A stretch of DNA of 64,000 nucleotides from Thermoplasmata archaeon (GCA_021806165.1 JAJZXY010000013.1:1-64000); one strand, 5' to 3'. Positions 7,501 to 16,529 are shown, counted from the stretch's first letter. Made by a program: numbers and translations. The notes: generated from the sequence alone by a model not told the origin.

Positions 7501-8677
7501 GTCTGAAACGGTAAAGGACAGTATACTTGGAACCTACGGCAGGGATGAGATATCATTCGTCCGCGGGAAGGGGGCGTCTGTGTGGGACGTAGATGGAAGG
7601 GAGTACGTCGATATGGTGGCAGGAATTGCAGTCAACTGCCTGGGCCACAATCATCCGAGGCTCGTTGCTGCAATATGCAATCAGGCATCCAGCATCATGC
7701 ACACCTCGAACCTCTACCAGATAGAGAACCAGTCCAGGCTCGCCTCAAGGCTTGCATCACACCTCCCGGGCAGCGGCTGGAAGACGTTCTTCAGCAACAG
7801 CGGCGCAGAGGCCAACGAGGCTGCTCTTAAATTCGCAATAAAGTCTACGGGGAGGAGGAAGATACTCTCTGCCCACAATTCATTCCACGGAAGGACGGCG
7901 CTCACCCTCTCCGTCACTGGGCAGCCCAAGTACTGGAAGGGGTTTGAGCACCTCCTCTACAAAGATGTGTCCTTTGCCGACTACGGTTCGCCCGACTCCT
8001 TCCAGAAGATCCTGGATGATGATGTTGCATGCGTGATACTGGAGCCGGTGCAGGGTGAGGGCGGCGTCATCCTGCCCCCGGAAGGCTTCCTTTCCGAGGT
8101 CGGAAAGATGGCAAAGGAGAATGGCTCACTCCTCATCATGGACGAGGTGCAGACGGGCGTCGGGCGGACAGGAAGGTTCTTTGCCCATTCATGGGAGGCT
8201 GGCGTGAAGCCGGACATAGTCACCATGGCAAAGGCGCTCGGCGGCGGCGTTCCCATAGGTGCAACAATATTCTCCGGCGAGGTGGCAGCCTGCGTCACGG
8301 CAGGCGACCACGGTTCCACATTCGGCGGCAACCCGCTCAGCACGGCTGCTGCCAATGCGGTTCTTGACATCATAGACTCTCCCGGCTTCCTTGACGGGGC
8401 CTGCGCCAGGGGAGCGATGCTCCTCAACGGTCTGAAGCAGGTCTTTGCAGGAACACCCTATGTTGCAGATGTGCGCGGGAGGGGAATGATGATCGGGGTG
8501 GAGATGGACGAGAAGTCTGCACAGGCATTCAAATCATTCGCATTCGAAAGGGGATTCCTCGTGAACATCGCCCACGGGAAGGTTGTCAGGCTTGTTCCTC
8601 CTCTGGTTCTGGGCGAGCCTGAGATTTCGGCATTCCTGGGGATGGCATCCTCCTTCGCGGCCTCGAGGATGCAGTGA
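7478..8677 (+). CDS. argD: Acetylornithine aminotransferase
   Basis: PLP-dependent class III aminotransferase converting N-acetylglutamate semialdehyde to N-acetylornithine. Signature segments are NSGAEANEAALK (phosphate-cup), HNSFHGRT, EPVQGEGG, LIMDEVQTGVGRTG and the PLP lysine in TMAKALGGG (about Lys 252). ATG 7478 follows a strong GAGGAAGGGA ribosome binding site (7461-7470) and overlaps argB by 23 nt; an in-frame TTG at 7472 is less likely. Last gene of the argCJBD transcription unit; a new TATA box precedes the next gene. Confidence 0.94.
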   Translation: MALKYESESETVKDSILGTYGRDEISFVRGKGASVWDVDGREYVDMVAGIAVNCLGHNHPRLVAAICNQASSIMHTSNLYQIENQSRLASRLASHLPGSGWKTFFSNSGAEANEAALKFAIKSTGRRKILSAHNSFHGRTALTLSVTGQPKYWKGFEHLLYKDVSFADYGSPDSFQKILDDDVACVILEPVQGEGGVILPPEGFLSEVGKMAKENGSLLIMDEVQTGVGRTGRFFAHSWEAGVKPDIVTMAKALGGGVPIGATIFSGEVAACVTAGDHGSTFGGNPLSTAAANAVLDIIDSPGFLDGACARGAMLLNGLKQVFAGTPYVADVRGRGMMIGVEMDEKSAQAFKSFAFERGFLVNIAHGKVVRLVPPLVLGEPEISAFLGMASSFAASRMQ

Positions 8678-8723
8678 GCACTTCCGTGCGCCGCCCCTTC
8701 CCGCGGCGCCGCATTTTAGTCAG

Positions 8724-8732
8724 TTTTTTAAA
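8724..8732 (+). promoter_or_regulatory. TATA box of the ACT-domain gene
   Basis: TTTTTTAAA, placing transcription start near 8755 and leaving a leader of about 10 nt before the TTG start at 8765. Confidence 0.55.
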
Positions 8733-8764
8733 CAGCAATCATATAGGACAGGACCGATCCGCAA

Positions 8765-9415
8765 TTGACAGAGAAGACCTCCGCAGAGATTACACGGGAA
8801 TACATCAGCCAGCACCCCAGCATTGTCGACTGCCTCTGTTACGATGTAGTCAACTTCTCGGCGCTGGCCAGGAAGATAATGGAGGAGACGCCGGCCAAGA
8901 ATGAGGAGGCAGTCATGATCGCATGCAGGCGCTTCCAGGTCGAACTCCAGGGGAGAAGGTCGAAGGAGATTGATGTGATTTCCACCCTCAGCAACAGCCG
9001 TGTAAAGCTGAAGTCGAAGGTATCCCTTGTGAATGCGAGGAACGAGCCCAGGGCGCACCAGATACTGCAGAGGATACAGCAGAACATCGTGTCGAAGAAG
9101 AACAGCATGCTCACTGTCCAGCAGGGGAGCAGGGTGCTCACAATCATACTTGACGAGGAGAATCTTGCCGAGACAGTTTCGGCCCTGGGAAAGGAGCTCG
9201 TCCTCAATTCAAGGAACAGGCTGGGTGAAATAACAGTCGAGAGCCCGGAGGCTATTGTGGAGACGCCAGGTGTGCTTACGCGCTTCTCCTCAGTGCTGTC
9301 CGAGGCGGGAATCAACTGCCTTGAAGTCGTCAGCTGCAACACGGAGAGCACATTCGTTGTGGCTGAGCAGGACCTCGTGAGGGCATACAATCTTCTCAGC
9401 TCTCTCGTCAGCTGA
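8765..9415 (+). CDS. ACT-domain protein, predicted regulator of amino acid metabolism (COG2150 type)
   Basis: A 216-residue soluble protein. The N-terminal part (about 1-75) is helical and HTH-like (YISQHPSIVDCLCYDVVNFSALARKI...), and the C-terminal part (about 150-216) is an ACT fold with the characteristic ETPGVLTRFSSVLSEAGINCLEV. This matches the archaeal COG2150 family, predicted to sense an amino acid and act on genes or enzymes. No ATG is available near the front; the TTG at 8765 sits about 10 nt after the expected transcription start. It is wedged between argD and argG, so arginine or a precursor is a sensible guess for the ligand, but this is inference. Confidence 0.8.
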   Translation: MTEKTSAEITREYISQHPSIVDCLCYDVVNFSALARKIMEETPAKNEEAVMIACRRFQVELQGRRSKEIDVISTLSNSRVKLKSKVSLVNARNEPRAHQILQRIQQNIVSKKNSMLTVQQGSRVLTIILDEENLAETVSALGKELVLNSRNRLGEITVESPEAIVETPGVLTRFSSVLSEAGINCLEVVSCNTESTFVVAEQDLVRAYNLLSSLVS

Positions 9416-9505
9416 GCACGATGTCAGTTTTCGAACTTATCCGCCCCGATTTGTCCAGTTATTTACATCAATATTAACCACAGGGTTCAGCTACCGGCGA
9501 TCCTG

Positions 9506-10777
9506 GTGATTGACTTCAGGACATCACGTGTTGCCGGTGAAATAGCGGTGCTTGCCTATTCGGGCGGACTGGATACTACGGTCGCCATCAACTGGATCAG
9601 GGAGAAGTACGGCGTGCAGGTGGCAACTGTCATCGTCGACGTCGGGCAGGAGGAGGACCTCGAGGAGGCGGCGGACAGGGCGCTTGTGAACGGCGCAGTG
9701 CGCTCATACATCATTGATGCGAAGGACGAGTTTGCATCCTCATTCATATCAGAGGCAATAAAGGCAAATGCGCTCTACGAGGGGAGCTATCCTCTCAGCA
9801 CTGCCCTTGCAAGACCGCTCATTGCACAGAAGATTGCAGCCATAGCAAAGAAGCTTGGCGCCAAGTATGTTGCGCACGGGTGCACCGGGAAGGGGAATGA
9901 CCAGGTCCGTTTCGAGGTGACGTTCAGGGCAGTGGACCCCGCTCTATCCGTGATAGCTCCAATACGGGAGTGGAATATGAACAGGGATGACGAGGTTGCA
10001 TACGCATCGTCACACGGCCTGAAGCTCAGGAAGAGCCAGCCGTCAAGGTTCAGCACAGATGAGAATCTGTGGGGGCGGAGCATAGAGGGGGGCGAGCTGG
10101 AGGATCCGTGGGTCGAGCCGCCCGAGGAGATTTACCAGTGGACTTCACATTCAGACATGTGGCCGGAGGAGGCAGAGTATGTCACACTCCAGTTCGAGCA
10201 GGGCATTCCTGTTTCAGTCAACGGCAGGAAGCAGAAGCTTTCGACGCTTGTCACGGAGCTCAACAGGTTGGCGGGGAAGCACGGTGTTGGCCGCATAGAC
10301 CATGTTGAAAACAGGTATGTCGGCATCAAGTCGAGGGAGAACTATGAGTGCCCTGCCGCATCGGTGATACTCCAGGCGCACAGGGCGCTTGAGGGTATTG
10401 TGCTGTCGGGCGACCTTCTCCACTTCAAGGTAACGGTGGAGGGCAGGTTCTCCGAGCTTGTCTACAACGGCTTCTGGTACTCCGACACAATGAAGTCGCT
10501 GCGCGCCTTCATTTCATCGACCCAGGAGGGTGTGAACGGCGAGGTGCGCGTAAGGCTCTACCGCGGCTCATCGACCGTCTGCGGCATCAGGTCGTCCAAC
10601 TCGGGATACAGCTCCTCCCTCTCGACATATTCCAGGGGTGACACATTCAACCAGCGCGCTTCGGAGGGCTTTATCTATATAGTCGGCCTCCCCGTCGCGG
10701 GCACTGCATCCGGCGAGGCGGGCATTTCAGATGTCAGAGAAAGAGTTGTGGAGCGGAAGATTCAGAAGGCAGCTTGA
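9506..10777 (+). CDS. argG: Argininosuccinate synthase
   Basis: Condenses citrulline and aspartate using ATP to give argininosuccinate. The PP-loop AYSGGLDTT is at the N-terminus, followed by VDVGQEEDLEEAA, ALARPLIAQ, HGCTGKGNDQVRFE and STDENLWGRSIEGG, all hallmarks of the family. 423 residues is slightly longer than usual (about 400), with a C-terminal tail after the ISxVRERVV region. The start is GTG 9506; a TATA-like TTATTTAC lies at 9459-9466. The reading frame overlaps argH by 47 nt, implying coupled expression. Confidence 0.95.
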   Translation: MIDFRTSRVAGEIAVLAYSGGLDTTVAINWIREKYGVQVATVIVDVGQEEDLEEAADRALVNGAVRSYIIDAKDEFASSFISEAIKANALYEGSYPLSTALARPLIAQKIAAIAKKLGAKYVAHGCTGKGNDQVRFEVTFRAVDPALSVIAPIREWNMNRDDEVAYASSHGLKLRKSQPSRFSTDENLWGRSIEGGELEDPWVEPPEEIYQWTSHSDMWPEEAEYVTLQFEQGIPVSVNGRKQKLSTLVTELNRLAGKHGVGRIDHVENRYVGIKSRENYECPAASVILQAHRALEGIVLSGDLLHFKVTVEGRFSELVYNGFWYSDTMKSLRAFISSTQEGVNGEVRVRLYRGSSTVCGIRSSNSGYSSSLSTYSRGDTFNQRASEGFIYIVGLPVAGTASGEAGISDVRERVVERKIQKAA

Positions 10778-12149
10778 CCCGGGGGCGGCGGCATTCAGCT
10801 CATCCCCGGAGGATTCGGTGCTCTTCAGGTATGATGTGGCAGGCAGCATAGCACATGCAATGGGACTGGCACGCGCTGGCATCCTGACGCGGGACGAATG
10901 CAATGCCATTGTGGATACGCTGCGCGCCATTTACAGCCGCTGGCGCGGAAAGGAGGCCGAATTCCTGAAGGGAAAGGAGGATGTGCACATGGCCGTGGAG
11001 TCCGAGCTGACCAGGCTACAGCCGGGCTGCGGTGCAAAGCTGCATACGGGAAGGAGCAGGAATGACCAGGTGGCTCTCGACCTGAAGCTCTATTCGCGTG
11101 ACGCTCTGCTGTCAGTCGTGCGCTCCGCCTCCTCGCTTGCCGCCGCCCTCGCTGCTGCGGCCAGGGGGAATCTCAGACTTGTCATGCCGGGGTATACCCA
11201 CCTGCAGCACGCACAGCCTCTCTACCTCTCGCAGAACCTCCTTTCGCACCACTGGAGGATAATGCGTGACATTGAGAGGATGAAATTCATCTACAGCTCA
11301 CTCAACATCTCCCCGCTTGGAGCAGGCGCGATTGGAGGCAGCAGCCTGCCCCTGCAGCCCGCCTACACGGCCAAGCTGCTCTCATTCTCCGCCCCGTTTG
11401 ACAATTCGCTCGATGCATCCTCGGACAGAGACTTCGTCCTTGACATGGTCTACGGCAGCTGCATGATGGCCCTCCACCTCTCCTCAATGGCCGAGGAGAT
11501 CGTGCTCTGGAGCACCAGCGAGTTCAACTTCGTATCCCTTCCAGAAACACTCACCACGGGCAGCAGTCTCATGCCGCACAAGAAGAATCCGGACATGGCG
11601 GAACTGATTAGGGGAAGGACAGGAAGGTCTGCCGGCAGCCTCACGGCACTGATGCTCACTATGAAGGGCATCCCGTCAGGCTATTCGAGGGATCTGCAGG
11701 AGACAAAGCTGCCCCTCTTCTCATCTGTTGACAATATAACAGGCATGCTCGGCGTCATGGAGCGGATGGTAAAGGGGGCGAGGTTCAACCGGGCAGCAAT
11801 GCTCGCTGCCGCCTCCGACCCTCTCACATACTCAGTGGAGGCAGTCGACGAGCTGGTCCGTTCAGGCGTCCCGTTCAGGGAGGCGCACAGGGAGATGGGG
11901 GAGGCTGTTGCCGAATCCCTGGAAAAGGGGGAAAGCCTGGGACAGACCATCCGCAGGAGGAGGCCCGGCATCTCCTACCCGTCATCACCTTACGAGTCTG
12001 TGGAGATGAGGTCAACCCGCGGCAGCAGTTCCGCGGACAGCATCTCAGCGCAGCTGGAAGAGTCCTCCCGGCGCCGCTCGGAGACTGCAGCATGGATCAG
12101 GGCCGCCTCTGGCAGGGCGGCATCGGTAGGCAGGCTGCTCGGCGAGTGA
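10731..12149 (+). CDS. argH: Argininosuccinate lyase
   Basis: Splits argininosuccinate into arginine and fumarate, the last step of the pathway. Fumarase/aspartase superfamily landmarks: EDVHMAVESEL, TGRSRNDQVALD, PGYTHLQHAQP (catalytic His) and the flexible-loop signature GSSLMPHKKNPD with the catalytic serine at about 278-279. 472 residues, normal length. The ATG at 10731 is inside argG. Fumarate made here can enter the adjacent, convergently transcribed succinate dehydrogenase/TCA segment. Genes for carbamoyl-phosphate synthase and ornithine carbamoyltransferase are not in this window. Confidence 0.95.
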   Translation: MSEKELWSGRFRRQLDPGAAAFSSSPEDSVLFRYDVAGSIAHAMGLARAGILTRDECNAIVDTLRAIYSRWRGKEAEFLKGKEDVHMAVESELTRLQPGCGAKLHTGRSRNDQVALDLKLYSRDALLSVVRSASSLAAALAAAARGNLRLVMPGYTHLQHAQPLYLSQNLLSHHWRIMRDIERMKFIYSSLNISPLGAGAIGGSSLPLQPAYTAKLLSFSAPFDNSLDASSDRDFVLDMVYGSCMMALHLSSMAEEIVLWSTSEFNFVSLPETLTTGSSLMPHKKNPDMAELIRGRTGRSAGSLTALMLTMKGIPSGYSRDLQETKLPLFSSVDNITGMLGVMERMVKGARFNRAAMLAAASDPLTYSVEAVDELVRSGVPFREAHREMGEAVAESLEKGESLGQTIRRRRPGISYPSSPYESVEMRSTRGSSSADSISAQLEESSRRRSETAAWIRAASGRAASVGRLLGE

Positions 12150-12162
12150 TATGGGAGGGTGC

Positions 12163-13164
12163 TTACTCCCTTCCGAAGTTCCTCTTGACTATCTCAGTCT
12201 TGAGCAGCTGTATCGAGAGTGCAGGGTCCACGCCCTTGGGGCATGCTTCCGAACAGGCGCCTGCGAACTCGCAGTCCCACACATGGGTGAGCTTGTCCAC
12301 CATGTCCAGCCTTTTGACTCCAAGTTGGTCCCTTGAATCAGCGTGGTATCGCTGGACCTGTGAGAGTGCCTGGGGGCCGATGAACATTGGATTGATATTG
12401 ACCACGGGGCATGCGTCGACGCAAAGTCCGCACATGATGCAGTAGGAGAAAGGCAGGAACTTGCTCAGCTCCTCCTTCGTCTGTATGTACTCCTTCTTTG
12501 CCTCGTACTTCTCCACCTCGTCCTTCCTGTGTATGTTTGGCGCAATGGATGCATGCCTGGAGAAGAAGTCGTCGAAGTCAGTGACAAGGTCCTTGAGCAG
12601 GGGATGCCCCTGCATGGGTGCGACAGTTATGCTCCCCTCCTCCATGTTCTTGAACACGTTGGTTTCGCATGCCAGCACAGGCTTCCCGTTGACCACCATC
12701 CCGCATGAACCGCAAATCCCCATTCTGCAGCTGTAGCGCATCGCGATGGTCGGATCCTGCTTCCTCTTGATATCTAGAATTGTGTCAAGAACGCTGTGGA
12801 ACCTGTCAACCCTGACCTTGTAGCTGTTCTCCTCAAGCTTCTTCGACTGCGGGTTGAAGCGCTTTATCTTCACTTCCACAATCCTCACATTCTCGTCGAC
12901 CGTTGTGTCTATGTCCGCATGATGCTCCCTCGTCCTGCTGTCCTCCTGCAGGTTGAGGAAGTGAGGAGGCCTGTGCCTGTCCACGAATACGTCTATGAAG
13001 CTGACGACGCTGAAGACTGCCAGCCCCGCCATCGCAAGGTAGAGCACTGCGTCAGCTGCCGTACCGAAATGGAGCAGGTTGAATATCATGTAAAGGTAGA
13101 GCAGCACGGGCACGCCCAGCATGGGCGTGTAGACGGCGGACATCGAAAGCCATGACCTTCTCAT
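12163..13164 (-). CDS. sdhB: Succinate dehydrogenase iron-sulfur subunit with fused N-terminal membrane anchor
   Basis: Carries electrons from SdhA to quinone. From about residue 93 on it is a normal SdhB: [2Fe-2S] ligands in SCRMGICGSCGMVVNGKPVL, first ferredoxin motif CIMCGLCVDACP and third cluster CEFAGACSEACPKGVDP. Unusually, about 65 residues precede this and form two membrane helices (about 12-33 and 38-62) followed by a charged linker. The fusion appears to supply part of the membrane anchor, since only one separate anchor gene (13183-13596) is present. GGAGA lies just before the ATG. Last gene of sdhA-anchor-sdhB; convergent with argH. Confidence 0.9.
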   Translation of the reverse strand: MRRSWLSMSAVYTPMLGVPVLLYLYMIFNLLHFGTAADAVLYLAMAGLAVFSVVSFIDVFVDRHRPPHFLNLQEDSRTREHHADIDTTVDENVRIVEVKIKRFNPQSKKLEENSYKVRVDRFHSVLDTILDIKRKQDPTIAMRYSCRMGICGSCGMVVNGKPVLACETNVFKNMEEGSITVAPMQGHPLLKDLVTDFDDFFSRHASIAPNIHRKDEVEKYEAKKEYIQTKEELSKFLPFSYCIMCGLCVDACPVVNINPMFIGPQALSQVQRYHADSRDQLGVKRLDMVDKLTHVWDCEFAGACSEACPKGVDPALSIQLLKTEIVKRNFGRE

Positions 13165-13182
13165 CTTACCATCTCCTGAAGT

Positions 13183-13596
13183 TCAAACTATCATCTCCGC
13201 TATGAATACGAAGAGACCTATTATCCACAGAACCAGCGCGATATACGGCATGGCCTTGAATCCCGGGCTGCTCTTCTTTGATGCCATTGCGGACAGGTAT
13301 GACTCGTTCAGCCTCCCGAACGCAATGCCTCCGCTTCCTGTAAGTGCCAGGCCCTTGAGCGTCTCAAACACCTGGGTGGAGAAGAATATCCAGTCAAGCA
13401 CGAGGAGCACCTTCCAGACAATGTCCAGCGAGCCTGATGCGAAGCTTGCCAGGAAGAATATGACTGTAAGAAGAGAGGTGATGATGAGCAGCCTGTATGA
13501 AATAAGGTGGATTAGCGCCTCCCTGTCAAACTGCTTCAGCCTGCCAAGGTTGGACATCCTCCCCCGGGCATCGTATATGTTTTTTTCATCCGCCAT
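13183..13596 (-). CDS. sdhC: Succinate dehydrogenase membrane anchor subunit
   Basis: A 137-residue protein with an amphipathic start and three membrane helices (about 27-52, 57-83 and 112-136). Its position between sdhA and sdhB, with a TGATG overlap to sdhA, identifies it as a cytochrome b/anchor-like subunit holding the dehydrogenase to the membrane and helping form the quinone site. His30 in LIHLISYR near the first helix could be a heme ligand, but I cannot show heme binding. Assignment is mainly by context. Confidence 0.75.
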   Translation of the reverse strand: MADEKNIYDARGRMSNLGRLKQFDREALIHLISYRLLIITSLLTVIFFLASFASGSLDIVWKVLLVLDWIFFSTQVFETLKGLALTGSGGIAFGRLNESYLSAMASKKSSPGFKAMPYIALVLWIIGLFVFIAEMIV

Positions 13597-15341
13597 CAGT
13601 ACACCCTCTCAACAGGCTTCCATTTGGTGATTGTTACAGGAATGTAGCTGAGCACCATCTCGTCTCCCTTTCTCCTGGCAATCGTGTGCTTCAGGTAATT
13701 CTCATCATCCCTCTTCGGGTACTCCACCATCGCGTGCGCACCCCTGCTCTCCTTCCTTTGGATTGCGCCTTCGACTATCACGCCTGCAAGATCAATCAGG
13801 TTGCCTATCTCAAGCGCATCCCTGAGGTTTGAATTGAATTCATTCCCCTTGTCTGTGACGTAGATGCCTCCGTACTGTTTCTTCAGCTCCATGACAGCCT
13901 GTCTGGCTTTCAGGAGCTCATCAGTCTTCCTGTAGACGTAGACAAGGTCGTCCATGGTCTTCTGCAGGCTTCCCTGGAGTTCATACGGGTTGACATTGCC
14001 GCTGCTCTCAAGGAGGGCGTTGATCCTTGCCTCCTCCTTCTCCGCTCTGGAGACTGTTGCGGCGCCGTCGCTCCCGCTCCCTGCTGAAGCTATGTAGTCT
14101 GGTATCGCGTTGCCTGCGAGCCTTCCCCACACCGAGCACTGGCTGAGTGAATTGCTTCCCAGCCTGTTGGAACCATGAACGCTGACGCAACCGCACTCGC
14201 CCACCGCCCACATGCCGGCAGCCGGTTTTCCTTCATCCTCCGCCATTATCTGGCCCGCAGTGTTGACATGTATACCCCCCATGGTGAAATGCGCCGCAGG
14301 CCTGATTGGCAGCGGCTCGTCATGCGGGTCGACATTGATTGACTTGATCGAGAGTTCACGTATCATAGGCAGCCGTTCGTCGAGCAGCCTCGCGTCGAGA
14401 TGCGTCAGGTCGAGGTGGACATAGGCCATTCCCGATTCCTTGTGCGTGTATCCCCTGCCCTCCCTGATTTCAGTGACTATCGCCCTGGAGACAATGTCGC
14501 GCGGTGCAAGCTCCATCTTGCTCTTGGCATACTTCTCCATGAAGCGTTCGCCCCTGTTGTTCCTCAGGTATCCGCCTTCTCCCCTGGCAGCCTCTGTAAT
14601 CAGTATGCCGCTAGGGACAAGTGCGGTGGGATGAAACTGGACGAATTCCATATCCTTCAGGGGCAGCCCGGCCCTGTAGGCGAGTGCGATGCCGTCGCCG
14701 GTGCTTGAATGTGCCGTGGTCGTGAAGCCGTAGACGCGTGAGCATCCTCCGGTGGCTATGACGCACGCCTTTGCCCTGAAAAGCTTGAACTGCCTGTTTG
14801 CAAGGTTTATGGCTGTCAGTCCCTCGAACTTCCCCCCGTCCATAAGGATGGAGGTTGCAAAATGCTCGTGGAAAATGTCCACGTTCCCCAGACCGACAAC
14901 CTCATCGTAGAGGGCGCGCATCATGAAGAAACCAGTCTTGTCCGCGGCAAAGGCTGTCCTTGGAATTGTCATGCCGCCGAAGGGTCTCTGCTGTATCCTT
15001 CCGTCATCCGTCCTGTTCCACGAAACGCCTATGTGGTCGTAGAACCTGATTTCATCAGCCGCGCTGTTGGCAAGGATTTCCACCGCATCCTGGTCCGCCA
15101 GGAAGTCGGACCCCTTCACCGTGTCGTATGCGTGCAGCTCAACGGTGTCATTTGTGGCATCCGGGTAGAGGACGCCCGAAATGCCGCCTTCCGCAGAGAC
15201 GGAGTGGCTCCTCATGGCATGAAGTTTGGTAACCACCGCTATCCTGATCTTCTTCTTTCCCTTCAGGCTTGCATGTATCGCTGTTGTGAGGCCGCCAAGG
15301 CCGCTCCCAAGTATCACAGCGTCATAGTCAAGGACTTCCAT
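13596..15341 (-). CDS. sdhA: Succinate dehydrogenase flavoprotein subunit
   Basis: Oxidises succinate to fumarate on a flavin that is usually covalently linked to histidine. The 581-residue protein has the dinucleotide motif GSGLGGLTTAIHA, the flavin-histidine region MRSHSVSAEGGISG, the active-site segments QFHPTAL and TEAARGEGG, and the capping PAAHFTMGG and GECGCVSVHGSNRLGSNSL motifs. First gene of a three-gene sdh operon; the stop codon overlaps the start of the anchor gene. A TATA box lies 35-42 nt upstream of the ATG. Confidence 0.96.
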   Translation of the reverse strand: MEVLDYDAVILGSGLGGLTTAIHASLKGKKKIRIAVVTKLHAMRSHSVSAEGGISGVLYPDATNDTVELHAYDTVKGSDFLADQDAVEILANSAADEIRFYDHIGVSWNRTDDGRIQQRPFGGMTIPRTAFAADKTGFFMMRALYDEVVGLGNVDIFHEHFATSILMDGGKFEGLTAINLANRQFKLFRAKACVIATGGCSRVYGFTTTAHSSTGDGIALAYRAGLPLKDMEFVQFHPTALVPSGILITEAARGEGGYLRNNRGERFMEKYAKSKMELAPRDIVSRAIVTEIREGRGYTHKESGMAYVHLDLTHLDARLLDERLPMIRELSIKSINVDPHDEPLPIRPAAHFTMGGIHVNTAGQIMAEDEGKPAAGMWAVGECGCVSVHGSNRLGSNSLSQCSVWGRLAGNAIPDYIASAGSGSDGAATVSRAEKEEARINALLESSGNVNPYELQGSLQKTMDDLVYVYRKTDELLKARQAVMELKKQYGGIYVTDKGNEFNSNLRDALEIGNLIDLAGVIVEGAIQRKESRGAHAMVEYPKRDDENYLKHTIARRKGDEMVLSYIPVTITKWKPVERVY

Positions 15342-15375
15342 AAAACATCAGCAGGCGTTATGATGGAGGACTACA

Positions 15376-15383
15376 ATTTAAAT
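15376..15383 (-). promoter_or_regulatory. TATA box of the sdh operon
   Basis: ATTTAAAT (minus strand GATTTAAATTG), about 38 nt before the sdhA start, leaving a short leader. Confidence 0.55.
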
Positions 15384-15478
15384 CTTGGTGAATGTGAATT
15401 TCCCGTCATCCGCGGCGGCATCACGCACTGCAAAGGTTAATTATCAGACAAGATTCCTCATATGTACAGGTAATCGGT

Positions 15479-15727
15479 TTGGGAACTGAAGTCCGGAAGA
15501 AGTGTGTGAGGTGCGGGCAGCTCAAGTACGATGAACACCCGAAAGGTAAGTATTTCCATACGAGAAACCTCTTCATAATAGGATGGTGGTGCGCCGACTG
15601 CATCAAGAACACACCTAAGGAAGAGGTCGATGCGTGGGTGCAGAAGAGGACCGCCGAAGTTGACGGGAAGTATGACCTTATCTTCGAGCACTACAGGTCT
15701 CACAGTGTCCCTGGGCAGGACGAATAA
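15479..15727 (+). CDS. Small zinc-ribbon protein of unknown function
   Basis: Unrecognised 82-residue soluble protein. Two cysteine pairs, CVRCG near residue 9 and CADC near residue 38, would bind one zinc. The rest is charged, with aromatic residues (FIIGWW) between the pairs. The only standard start in frame is TTG at 15479. It lies alone between the divergent sdh operon and the convergent OsmC gene. No partner is evident; the compact zinc ribbon could bind nucleic acid or protein. Confidence 0.6.
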   Translation: MGTEVRKKCVRCGQLKYDEHPKGKYFHTRNLFIIGWWCADCIKNTPKEEVDAWVQKRTAEVDGKYDLIFEHYRSHSVPGQDE

Positions 15728-15747
15728 TCCCTGTCGGCGGCATCTTC

Positions 15748-16152
15748 TCACTCTTCGTGCACAGTGAATGTGTGCGTGATTTTGACATCGTCCCTGAGCA
15801 TGGCTGAAACGGAGCAGTATTTTTCAGCTGACAGATGGACTGCCTTCTCAACCTTTTCAGCTGAAAGTCCCCTGCCGTACACGTCGTACTTTACCACTAT
15901 CTTCCTCCAGATCCTCGGATGCTCCTCCCTTCTCTCCCCCTCAGCAGTGACCTCCACCCTCGAAACCCTCTCCCTCATCTTCTGCAGTATGTCTACAATG
16001 TCTATGCCAGTGCAGCCTGCTAGTGCCGATAGGAGGAGATCCATGGGGCTGAACCTCTTCTTCCCCTCTCCCCATTCCATCTCCACTGGAGACAGTCCGT
16101 CCCCCTCCGCGACGAATGTTTTGCCTCCCTTCCACGTAGCCCTGACGATCAT
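15748..16152 (-). CDS. OsmC family protein
   Basis: OsmC/Ohr-fold proteins often reduce organic peroxides with a pair of cysteines. Here the core runs from MIVRATWKGGKTFVAEG through SPMDLLLSALAGCTGIDIV (first Cys) and HLSAEKYCSVSAMLR (second Cys), with the usual C-terminal ITHTFTV strand. ATG 16152 gives a 134-residue protein, the usual length; the longer frame to a TTG at 16236 would add a 28-residue tail not seen in the family. Likely antioxidant role, but some OsmC-like proteins have other substrates. Confidence 0.85.
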   Translation of the reverse strand: MIVRATWKGGKTFVAEGDGLSPVEMEWGEGKKRFSPMDLLLSALAGCTGIDIVDILQKMRERVSRVEVTAEGERREEHPRIWRKIVVKYDVYGRGLSAEKVEKAVHLSAEKYCSVSAMLRDDVKITHTFTVHEE

Positions 16153-16303
16153 GTAACCAACCAGCCACCTATCCCGGACCACGTTCTTATTCCATTCCCG
16201 CCCCTCTCCCCATCCACTGCGCTCCTGGTTTTTCAATGCCTGTGAACAAATGTCAGGTTAGAGCGGCTGAGCCAGCTACATTGTTGCCATTGCTTCATGC
16301 ATT

Positions 16304-16321
16304 ATTACACAATGGTGTAAT
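16304..16321. repeat. Perfect inverted repeat ATTACAC-AATG-GTGTAAT
   Basis: Seven-base arms with a 4-base centre. The spacing and symmetry are those of a binding site for a dimeric HTH regulator; it may also form a hairpin. It lies about 150 bp before the TATA box of the rightward gene and about the same distance upstream of the OsmC start. Confidence 0.6.
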
Positions 16322-16451
16322 GCAAGGCCCGGAAGGTGGAACTTTTCCATGTTCGAAAATAGTATGTGTGATGCGTAAAATGCATTGAGGCTGATGTCTC
16401 CTCTTCTTCTCCCCACCGCAAGGCGGCCTGACACGAGGGCCCCTGACAAAA

Positions 16452-16461
16452 CGTTATATAC
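16452..16461 (+). promoter_or_regulatory. TATA box of the saccharopine dehydrogenase-like gene
   Basis: CGTTATATAC; expected transcription start near 16483, about 45 nt before the TTG start codon. Confidence 0.55.
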
Positions 16462-16529
16462 GGCCCGGGCGTCCAATTCCGGTCAGACATGCGGTAACGG
16501 GAATTCCCGGGACCAAAGATGGTGAAATT

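Larger units (their letters stand above)
16153..16529. other. Intergenic region of about 375 bp with a perfect palindrome and a promoter
   Basis: No convincing gene. It holds a hairpin-forming palindrome at 16304-16321 and the TATA box of the rightward dehydrogenase gene at 16452-16461. The left part (16153-16236) could alternatively encode an extension of the OsmC protein. Confidence 0.6.
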
